This document shows positions 7,820 to 17,135 of a stretch of DNA of 64,000 bases, one piece after another. The notes under the pieces were generated by a model that saw only the letters and a list, made by a program, of their open reading frames with translations, ran no database searches and was not told where the DNA came from. The DNA is taken from contig CACZBS010000002.1 of NCBI GenBank assembly GCA_902779455.1, positions 62,001 through 126,000 on the forward strand, written 5' to 3'. The translations under genes were made by a program, and so were the position numbers. How positions within the stretch are numbered: position 1 is the first letter of the stretch; each line of letters starts with the position of its first letter. This DNA is from an uncultured Prevotellaceae bacterium (GTDB lineage: Bacteria; Bacteroidota; Bacteroidia; Bacteroidales; Bacteroidaceae).

Positions 7820-9542
7820 GTTTGGCTTCTTCCCACTGATGGGCTTGCTGGTGGCCGCTGTGCTCTACGGCGTGGAGCGCTGGGTGCTGCGGCTGAAGTG
7901 CACGGCGCGCGGGGTTCAGGCCTTCATCATGGCCGCCATGATGCTGACGACGGTCTGTTCGCTCGTCACGGTGAGCAGGTCGGAGACTACTCCCGTCGTG
8001 GTGAACGGACTGGAACGTGACGCAACTCCACTCTCCTCGATGGGAGAGGCTTTTTCACAAGCGGCGGGGGGAAAGTTACAGACCCCACCCCTGACCCCTC
8101 CCCTTGAGGGGAGGGGAGTGGCTGCGCTGTCAGATGCCCATGAGGAGCAGGCGATGACTGCGGCGGATGACGCACCCCTCGTTTCGCTGGGAGTAATCTT
8201 TGCCGATGCCTCATCATTTATGGGCCTTATATATATAATAGGTGTCGTGGCGGTGTTGCTATGGATGCTGGCCCAGCTGCTCTACCTGCATGCCTACCGC
8301 CGCCGCCAGACCAGCGTGGGCAAGGGGATCTACCTGACGGACGATGCTCAGCCCTTCTCCTTCGGACGCAGTATCTTCCTGCCGCGCCGACTCCCGAATG
8401 ACATCGAGCGCTACGTGCTGCTCCATGAGCGCTCCCATCTCAGCCATCGCCATTTTTCCAAGCTCTGCGCCCTGCAGGCGCTCGTGGCCCTCTGCTGGTG
8501 GAATCCCTTCGCATGGCTCTTCTTGGGCGAGATGCGCCTTGGACAGGAATTGCAGGTAGACGACGATGTGCTCCGTTCGGGCGAGGACCGCGAGGCCTAT
8601 CAGCTGGCCCTGCTACGCGTCTGCGTCAGTCAGCCCGGCAAGTGGATCCTGATGCGCTCCACCTTTAACCTTCAGCCGCTCAAGCATCGCATCATCTTCA
8701 TGAACACCACGATGAACCAACGGCAGGCGCGTCGTCGCGAGATGGCCGCTGCACTCTTCTTCGCCCTGGTCGTGGCTGCAGCTGTAGCAATAGGCTGCCA
8801 GTCCCACGTGAACCGTTTGCCAGCTGACCACCGTCACCCCATGCGCGGCTGCTGGACGATGGACTGGATTGCGGACACAGGCTCAGGCATGGAGGTGCAC
8901 CCCGTCTCGATGCACTACGGCTTCTACAACGATTCGACCTTCCTCTGCTTCAGCTATCAGCGCCGACAGGGCGTCAACATGCGGTTCAGCATCTCGGGAG
9001 AGGGCTACACCTGGCGCGGCGACACGCTGGTGAGTGCCGACGGACGGCCCACGGACTACACCTTCCCCGATGACCATACGGTCATCTCCCGATGGTATCG
9101 TGACTCGACGCAGAATGCGGGCGTCCCTGGCCCTGACATTACTGAGCAGTGGAGCCGCATTGAGCCGAACGCCGACATCGTCACCGTCTTCCGCGCCGTA
9201 GTCGAGACTGCGCCGCGGGCCGACCGCCCCATGGACGGCGTGTGGGTGCGCACGAAGACCGTTCATGACTGGGACCATACAGAACGCTACTGCCTGGTCA
9301 ACGACACCATCTTCATGCAGCTACGCTGGAACCCGACGACCGTCGTCCGAGGCTTCCGCTATGCAGGCTCAGGCCTGTGCGGATCACTGAGCATGCTGTC
9401 TCCATATCTGCGGCAGACAGATGCCGACCACCTGGAACTGCTCGACGAAAAGGGCGGGGTGCAGGAGGCCTACCACCGCACGACGATGCCGCCCCATCTT
9501 CTGCGGGCCTTCGCCCCCGCGGCATACATCAACGAAGAATGA
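7806..9542 (+). CDS. M56 (BlaR1/MecR1-type) membrane metalloprotease with lipocalin-like sensor region
   Basis: A 578-residue integral membrane zinc protease predicted to pass a signal to the adjacent repressor. Hydrophobic segments lie near residues 5-25, 37-57 and 137-160, with a fourth at 313-330. The zinc motif is HERSH (H207-H211), with LGQELQVDDDVLRSG downstream. The last ~245 residues, outside the membrane, are not a penicillin-binding domain. They look like two copies of a small lipocalin-like unit (GCWTMDW...FYNDSTFLCFSY and GVWVRTKT...LVNDTIFMQLRW). Residues ~73-106 in the loop before segment 3 are encoded by GC-rich palindromic repeats. Confidence 0.88.
   Translation: MLTLEFGFFPLMGLLVAAVLYGVERWVLRLKCTARGVQAFIMAAMMLTTVCSLVTVSRSETTPVVVNGLERDATPLSSMGEAFSQAAGGKLQTPPLTPPLEGRGVAALSDAHEEQAMTAADDAPLVSLGVIFADASSFMGLIYIIGVVAVLLWMLAQLLYLHAYRRRQTSVGKGIYLTDDAQPFSFGRSIFLPRRLPNDIERYVLLHERSHLSHRHFSKLCALQALVALCWWNPFAWLFLGEMRLGQELQVDDDVLRSGEDREAYQLALLRVCVSQPGKWILMRSTFNLQPLKHRIIFMNTTMNQRQARRREMAAALFFALVVAAAVAIGCQSHVNRLPADHRHPMRGCWTMDWIADTGSGMEVHPVSMHYGFYNDSTFLCFSYQRRQGVNMRFSISGEGYTWRGDTLVSADGRPTDYTFPDDHTVISRWYRDSTQNAGVPGPDITEQWSRIEPNADIVTVFRAVVETAPRADRPMDGVWVRTKTVHDWDHTERYCLVNDTIFMQLRWNPTTVVRGFRYAGSGLCGSLSMLSPYLRQTDADHLELLDEKGGVQEAYHRTTMPPHLLRAFAPAAYINEE
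8026..8122. repeat. GC-rich palindromic repeats inserted in frame in the M56-1 gene
   Basis: The clearest palindrome is at 8095-8116 (CCCCTCCCCT/TGAGGGGAGGGG), with a smaller one near 8030-8052 (CTCTCCTCGATGGGAGAG). They encode a low-complexity stretch (TPPLTPPLEGRG) between membrane segments 2 and 3. The reading frame stays open. Confidence 0.75.
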
Positions 9543-9671
9543 AAGTTAGTAAATACATCTTTATGGCGCCAATTCAGACCGCATTGCTCGCGACGAGTCG
9601 TGCGGTTTTCCGTTGTATTAGCTTTAGTATTGTTTTCAACTAAAAAAATAATTTAAAAGCAGCGGCATATA

Positions 9672-9703
9672 TTTGGAGGTTTAGAAAGAATAGTTTACTT
9701 TTG
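9672..9703 (+). promoter_or_regulatory. Promoter of the second blaI/M56 unit
   Basis: TTTG (9672-9675), 20 bp, TACTTTTG (9696-9703): a full consensus promoter. A TAGTTT/AAACTA inverted repeat (9691-9696, 9711-9716) surrounds the start region and could be an operator, but it is weaker than the dyad upstream of the first pair. Confidence 0.8.
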
Positions 9704-9736
9704 CAGCGTCAAACTAAAAAGTTCGTTGAAAGAGTT

Positions 9737-10099
9737 ATGCAGAAACTGACCGCTAAGGAAGAAGAGGTGATGGAGCTGATGTGGCAGCTGGGCGAGTGCG
9801 CGCCGAAGGACATCGTGGCGCAATACCCCGAGCCGCGGCCCCACGTGAACACTGTTGCCACGATGGTGCAGTCGCTGGAGCGCAAGGAATTCGTCGGCCA
9901 CCGTCAGCAGGGTAGGGGATACATCTATTTCCCCTTGGTGAAACAGGAGGACTACGGGCGGACGAAGCTCGGCGGCTTCGTCGACCGCTACTTCAAACAT
10001 TCGTATATCGAGTTGGTGTCGTCGCTCGTGGCTGAGGAGAAGGTGAGCGAGCAGGAGCTGCTCGACTTCCTGAAAGACTTGCGCGAGAAAAACCAATAG
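9737..10099 (+). CDS. BlaI/MecI/CopY-family repressor, second pair
   Basis: A 120-residue repressor homologous to the gene at 7439: LTAKEEEVMELMWQLGE, HVNTVATMVQSLERKEFVGH, then a C-terminal part with SSLVAEEKVSEQELLDFL. An in-frame TTG at 9701 lies inside the -7 box, so the ATG at 9737 (MQKLTAK) is the start. It is followed after 46 bp, mostly heptamer repeat, by its M56 partner. The two repressors are clearly related, but their recognition helices differ, so they probably bind different operators. Confidence 0.92.
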   Translation: MQKLTAKEEEVMELMWQLGECAPKDIVAQYPEPRPHVNTVATMVQSLERKEFVGHRQQGRGYIYFPLVKQEDYGRTKLGGFVDRYFKHSYIELVSSLVAEEKVSEQELLDFLKDLREKNQ

Positions 10100-10112
10100 G
10101 CGAATCCGATTG

Positions 10113-10140
10113 TTCACTTTTCACTTTTCACTATTCACTT
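10113..10140. repeat. Heptamer tandem repeat (TTCACTT) between blaI-2 and M56-2
   Basis: Four exact-period 7-mers: TTCACTT, TTCACTT, TTCACTA, TTCACTT. The array ends six bases before the M56-2 ATG, so it lies in the translation-initiation region. A shorter TCACTATTCACT occurs before blaI-1 at 7409-7420. Confidence 0.8.
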
Positions 10141-10145
10141 AAAAC

Positions 10146-12107
10146 ATGACCGAATTTCTTATCTATATCATGCGCTGGGCCGTCGTGCTGACCATGCTCT
10201 ACTCGCTCTACGGGCTGTTCATGAAGCGCGAGACGCTCCACTCGATCAATCGCCTGGTGCTGCTCGTCATCCTCGTGGACGCCATGCTGCTGCCGCTGGT
10301 GCAGGTGGAGACGCGTGAGGCCAATGTCATTACGGAGATCCGTGAGGCCGTCGAGATGCCACTCAGTACGGTCGATTTTGGTCTGCGGCCCAACGATGCT
10401 CATGGCGCCCCAACGACGAATCCGACTGGGCGCATCGCCATGGGCTTAATCGCTATATATATAATAGGTGTCGTCATCGCTTGGCTGCGCTATGTCTGGT
10501 CGCTCGCCTCGCTGCTGAGACTCATCCGCCAGAGCCGCCCCGTCAGCGTCGGCCATCTGCCACAGGGGGTGAAGGTGGTGGCTCATCCTGCCATCACGAC
10601 CCCGTGCAGCTGGATGCGATGGGTGATGCTCAGCCCTGACGACGCCCAGATCCTCATGCAGCCGGGCGAGGCGGGGCAGGGGCTACTGCGCCATGAGCTG
10701 GCCCATATCCGCTATGGCCACTCGTTCGACATGCTGCTCTGCGAGCTGACCTGCTGCATGCTATGGCCGGTGCCCTTCGTCTGGATGCTGCGCCAGGACC
10801 TGCGCGACGTCCATGAGTTTCAGGCCGACCGCCGTGTGCTGCGGAGCGGCATCGACGAAAATGAATATCAGCTGTTATTGATACGTAAGGCAACCTCTAC
10901 GGGACTGCAGCCTGTGGTGAACGCCCTCAACCAAAGTCCAATTAAAAGAAGATTCCAAATGATGTACAAGAAACCATCACGACGATGGGTGGCACTGAAG
11001 GCTGCCTATCTGCTGCCGCTCGCCGCCTTGGCGCTCGTGGCCTTCGCCCGTCCGCAGACGATGAGCGAGATAGAGAGACATGTGGAGCAGGCGGCGCCGG
11101 CCGTCGCACAGACCGTCAAGGCAACGGTGAAGGAAGCCGTGGCCGTCATGACGGGCATTGCCGCAGACGACGCTATGTTGCCGGCTGAGACTGTCGGGGC
11201 CGAGGATAACGAGGTGCCCATGGAAAGCGAGGAGGCCGACGGCGGACATGTGGCCGCTGACACGACCCGCATCGTGGGCACCGACAGCAACCTCGTCGCT
11301 GCCGACCTGCGCGAATCGGGCGACGCGGCGGTTGGCACAGCCCAGGCCAAGTCGGCCGTCGAGCTGCTCGACAGCACCATGCAGGCCGTGGGCGCGCGGA
11401 AGATTGCCGAAGGCACCTACGTCGGACACTTCCAGCCCAGTCTTGACAGCGACACCGTGCGCATAGCACAGGCCACCATCCTCGACCGACAGAGCCGACA
11501 GACGGACGGTCACCGATTCAGCCAGCATGCCGACAGGGCCGACGCCTACAACGTCACCCTCAACGCCGAGACACGCAAGGACCGCACGGGCTACTACATC
11601 CGATACCTGAGGCCCGTCTCGTCGAAACTCCGCAACTACGACCGCAAGGCCGTCGACCCGAAACTGCTCTCAACGGACAGCGTGCTGACGAAGCGTGGTT
11701 ACCTGCCGAGCTATTATCCCGTCGCCATCGAACGGTCGAAGAAGGAGACGCGCGTCTTTATGTATGCCTGGAGCGCCCACGACCTCAATGCCACCCAAAT
11801 GGCTTCACTGAAAAACGACTCTGAGCAGAACATCTTTAAACTGTGGCAGATGCACATCTGCGACAAGCGGACGAACGACAGATACATGCTTCGGTCGCTG
11901 GACGACTCCTACCTGAGGTTTGTGAAAAAGGATGTTGAACCGGGCGACACGAGCTACGTCTATCAGGTGTGTCTCGTCTTCCCACCCCTTGGGGGGAAGG
12001 TCGATGAAGTCTCTATGGGCGTTGTCACCAACAGTGGCTACCAAGAGTTTACGAACTCATTCAGCATCAAGGCCCTGCCACACAGGGGGCGCATCATTAC
12101 GAATTGA
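10146..12107 (+). CDS. M56 (BlaR1/MecR1-type) membrane metalloprotease, second pair, long C-terminal domain
   Basis: A 653-residue membrane zinc protease. Residues 1-135 contain two or three hydrophobic helices, HELAH (H183-H187) is the zinc motif, and VHEFQADRRVLRSG follows. A last membrane helix lies at ~283-301 (ALKAAYLLPLAALALVAF). The remaining ~350 residues form a linker rich in Ala, Glu and Val, then a beta-rich domain (TRVFMYAW, NDRYMLRSLDDSYL, YQVCLVFPPLGGKV). Part of that domain resembles the next gene, a lipoprotein. Presumed partner of the repressor at 9737. Confidence 0.87.
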   Translation: MTEFLIYIMRWAVVLTMLYSLYGLFMKRETLHSINRLVLLVILVDAMLLPLVQVETREANVITEIREAVEMPLSTVDFGLRPNDAHGAPTTNPTGRIAMGLIAIYIIGVVIAWLRYVWSLASLLRLIRQSRPVSVGHLPQGVKVVAHPAITTPCSWMRWVMLSPDDAQILMQPGEAGQGLLRHELAHIRYGHSFDMLLCELTCCMLWPVPFVWMLRQDLRDVHEFQADRRVLRSGIDENEYQLLLIRKATSTGLQPVVNALNQSPIKRRFQMMYKKPSRRWVALKAAYLLPLAALALVAFARPQTMSEIERHVEQAAPAVAQTVKATVKEAVAVMTGIAADDAMLPAETVGAEDNEVPMESEEADGGHVAADTTRIVGTDSNLVAADLRESGDAAVGTAQAKSAVELLDSTMQAVGARKIAEGTYVGHFQPSLDSDTVRIAQATILDRQSRQTDGHRFSQHADRADAYNVTLNAETRKDRTGYYIRYLRPVSSKLRNYDRKAVDPKLLSTDSVLTKRGYLPSYYPVAIERSKKETRVFMYAWSAHDLNATQMASLKNDSEQNIFKLWQMHICDKRTNDRYMLRSLDDSYLRFVKKDVEPGDTSYVYQVCLVFPPLGGKVDEVSMGVVTNSGYQEFTNSFSIKALPHRGRIITN

Positions 12108-12144
12108 GAATTGAGGATTGAGAATTGAGAATTGAAAAATGAGA
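12103..12144. repeat. Heptamer tandem repeat (ATTGAGA) spanning the M56-2 stop codon
   Basis: Six period-7 units: ATTGAGA, ATTGAGG, ATTGAGA, ATTGAGA, ATTGAAA, AATGAGA. The M56-2 stop TGA (12105-12107) is formed by the first unit and a possible upstream ATG of the lipoprotein (12139) by the last. Repeat number therefore sets the distance between the two genes. Confidence 0.8.
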
Positions 12145-12150
12145 ATTATG

Positions 12151-12813
12151 ATGAGGAACAGATATTTGTATCTTCTGATGGCGGCGACGGTGGGCATGCT
12201 GACCGGCTGCCACGCCGCGCAGGGCATCTTCCGCTCGGCCTACGACGAGCGCCCCGAGAACAAACAACCCGTGCTGGAGCGCCCGGCATGGCCCAACTAC
12301 GACCTGCACGACGACCGCTCGTTTGCCGCCTTCTCGCACATTCAGACGGCGCCCGAGGGGCAGACCGGACGGTATATCGAGCATAATGATGCCAATGGTT
12401 GGACCAACCGCATGACCCTCTATCGCTGCCGTGAGGCCACCTACCTTTGCCTCGACTACACCGTGCCTAAGCATCAGGACTGGTTCTTCTGGCGATTCAC
12501 CACCGGCTCGGCCATCATCGACGCCGACACGGGCGACCGCTACCTGCTGCAGGAGGTGGAGCACTTCCCCATGGACCAGTGCTACTGGGTCTACGGACAG
12601 TCGACGGAGACCATCCGCTTCGTGCAGGTCTATCCGCCCCTGCCGCCGACGGTGAAGCGCATACAGATCTATGAAGCCAGCGCCGAGTCGCGACGATGGA
12701 TGGACGGCACGGGCATGCTGACGAAGCCCGTCGACGTCGACGACCTCAGACCGCACCCCACGAGCTCGGCTCGCGCAGCATTGCCGAAGTCGCAGGGCCG
12801 GATCATCAGATAG
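12151..12813 (+). CDS. Predicted lipoprotein related to the M56-2 sensor domain
   Basis: About 220 residues with a lipoprotein signal (MRNRYLYLLMAATVGMLTGC) and no family I recognise. The start at 12151 is favoured because the ATG at 12139 arises from the repeat array; 12148 is also possible. The stretch TGDRYLLQEVEHFPMDQCYW followed by RFVQVYPPLPPTVKRI parallels TNDRYMLRSLDDSYLRF followed by YQVCLVFPPLGGKVDEV in the M56 protein just upstream. It may be an antagonist, co-sensor or decoy of that system (inference). A strong hairpin terminator follows. Confidence 0.7.
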   Translation: MRNRYLYLLMAATVGMLTGCHAAQGIFRSAYDERPENKQPVLERPAWPNYDLHDDRSFAAFSHIQTAPEGQTGRYIEHNDANGWTNRMTLYRCREATYLCLDYTVPKHQDWFFWRFTTGSAIIDADTGDRYLLQEVEHFPMDQCYWVYGQSTETIRFVQVYPPLPPTVKRIQIYEASAESRRWMDGTGMLTKPVDVDDLRPHPTSSARAALPKSQGRIIR

Positions 12814-12858
12814 CTTATTAGCTCAATATTTAAAATAGTCTTTTTATAATACCCCGGG

Positions 12859-12899
12859 AAAGAAACATGGGCCGCAGCGACTGCGCCCCATGTTTCTTT
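12859..12899. terminator. Bidirectional terminator between the lipoprotein gene and trmD
   Basis: A 19-position stem with one mismatch and a 3-nt loop (12859-12877 with 12881-12899; arms begin AAAGAAACATGGG). It has a T-run at each outer end and lies between convergent genes. Confidence 0.88.
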
Positions 12900-12923
12900 T
12901 GGCTTGATAGTGATAAAAAGGAA

Positions 12924-13588
12924 TCAGTCCAACAGGTCGGGCCGCAGCCGGCGGGTGCGTTCCATGGCCTGCTCGAGCTCCCAGTTGCGGATTTTGGCCT
13001 CGTTGCCGCTGAGGAGGATGTCGGGCACGCGCCATCCCTTGTAGTCGGCAGGCCGTGTGTAGATGGGAGCGGCGAGGAGGTCGTCCTGGAAACAGTCGGA
13101 GAGGGCGCTCTGCTCGTCGCCGATGACGCCGGGGACGACGCGCACGACGGCATCGGCAATCATGGCTGCGACGAGCTCGCCACCCGTGAGGACGAAGTCG
13201 CCGATGGAGATCTCGCGGGTGATCAGATGGTCGCGTATGCGCTGGTCGATGCCCTTGTAGTGTCCGCAGAGGATGATGATGTTGCCCATGAGCGAGAGCT
13301 CGTTGGCGATGTGCTGATTGAAGCGCTCACCGTCGGGGGAGGTGAAGATGACCTCGTCGTAGTCGCGCTCCTGCCTGAGGGCCGTGATGCAGCGGTCGAT
13401 GGGCTCGCACTGCATGACCATGCCTGCTGAGCCGCCGTAGGGATAGTCGTCGACGCGGCGCCACTTGTCGAGGGTGTAGTCGCGCAGGTTGTGCAGCCGG
13501 ATCTCGGCCAGACCCTTCTTCTCGGCGCGGGCCAGTATGGACTCGTGGACGAAGCCCTCGAGCATCTCGGGCAGTACGGTGATGATGT

Positions 13589-13598
<10 letters not shown>
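12924..13598 (-). CDS. trmD: tRNA (guanine-N1-)-methyltransferase, G37
   Basis: Methylates N1 of G37 in tRNAs using S-adenosylmethionine, preventing frameshifts. The 224-residue protein starts [16 protein letters not shown]. It has the SPOUT knot segments [27 protein letters not shown] and [18 protein letters not shown], and the catalytic-loop region [15 protein letters not shown]. Length is normal. It overlaps the upstream HExxH gene by 10 bp, so these two are translationally linked. The neighbouring rps/rpl genes seen beside trmD in many phyla are absent, which is usual for Bacteroidetes. Confidence 0.96.
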
Positions 13599-16375
<2,777 letters not shown>

Positions 16376-16388
16376 TACGGACTATATT

Positions 16389-17051
16389 ATGCAAATCATT
16401 GTTTCACAAGAGATAGAGAGCGTCTGCCCCAACTTCGTAGGGGCTTGTGTCGACGCGCAGGTGGAGAACAGCCGCTACTGCCCTGAGCTTTGGGACGAGA
16501 TCCACAGACTGGAGGAGCAGTTCCGCAGCGAGCTGACCACTGAGTCGCTGAAGGACCTGCCTTCGATTGCGGCCACGCGTGCCGTCTACAGGAAGTGCGG
16601 CAAGGATCCCTCGCGCTATCGCCCCGCCTCGGAAGCCCTTATCCGCCGCATGCTTCAGGGCAAGGAGCTCTATCAGATCGACACGCTCGTCGACCTTGTC
16701 AACCTGGCCTCGATTGCCTATGGCTACAGCATCGGAGGCTTCGACGCCTCAAAGTTTGTGGGCGACACGCTGACCCTTAGCATCGGGCGCGAGGGTGAGC
16801 CCTATGAGGGCATCGGGCGCGGAATGCTCAACATTGCCGGCTTGCCCGTCTATCGCGATGCCCTGGGGGGCGTCGGCACGCCCACGAGCGACAACGAGCG
16901 CACGAAGATGACGCTCTCGACCCGCCATCTCGTGGTGCTCGTCAATGGCTACGACGGCAACCGCGAGCGGGTGGAAGCCAACGCCCGCTACATTCAGGAG
17001 CTTTGCAGAAAGTATGCTGCCAGCGATGGCGGCAGTGTGCTGATTTACTGA
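16389..17051 (+). CDS. B3/B4 domain protein (stand-alone PheT-editing-domain relative)
   Basis: The 220-residue protein matches the B3/4 domain otherwise found in the PheRS beta subunit, where it hydrolyses mischarged Tyr-tRNA-Phe. Visible landmarks are YRKCGKDPSRYRPASEALIRR, LVDLVNLASIAYGYSIGGFD and GRGMLNIAGLPVYRDA. Free-standing versions are thought to act as trans-editing factors or have unrelated roles; substrate is unknown. It starts 13 bp after ligA and probably shares its transcript. A separate promoter follows for the next gene. Confidence 0.85.
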   Translation: MQIIVSQEIESVCPNFVGACVDAQVENSRYCPELWDEIHRLEEQFRSELTTESLKDLPSIAATRAVYRKCGKDPSRYRPASEALIRRMLQGKELYQIDTLVDLVNLASIAYGYSIGGFDASKFVGDTLTLSIGREGEPYEGIGRGMLNIAGLPVYRDALGGVGTPTSDNERTKMTLSTRHLVVLVNGYDGNRERVEANARYIQELCRKYAASDGGSVLIY

Positions 17052-17077
17052 ACGAATCTGCCCCTTCGTTGAAAGAA

Positions 17078-17109
17078 TTTGTTGCTACGAGGTCTTTTGC
17101 CTACCTTTG
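17078..17109 (+). promoter_or_regulatory. Promoter of the first Cthe_2159-like gene
   Basis: TTTG (17078-17081), 20 bp, TACCTTTG (17102-17109), ahead of the ATG at 17136. Confidence 0.85.
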
Positions 17110-17135
17110 TGGCAACTTTTATTGTAAGAATGCTT

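Noticed and set aside
9691-9716. BlaI operator for the second pair identical to the first
   Set aside because: Only a 6-bp inverted repeat with opposite polarity (TAGTTT/AAACTA) is present, so it is noted but not called as an operator.
11977-12000. GC-rich palindrome inside the M56-2 gene
   Set aside because: The run CCCACCCCTTGGGGGG is short and encodes a PPL motif shared with the next lipoprotein, so it may be normal coding sequence.
7439-12107. Beta-lactam resistance locus
   Set aside because: The BlaI/M56 pairs lack penicillin-binding sensor domains and there is no beta-lactamase or alternative PBP nearby.
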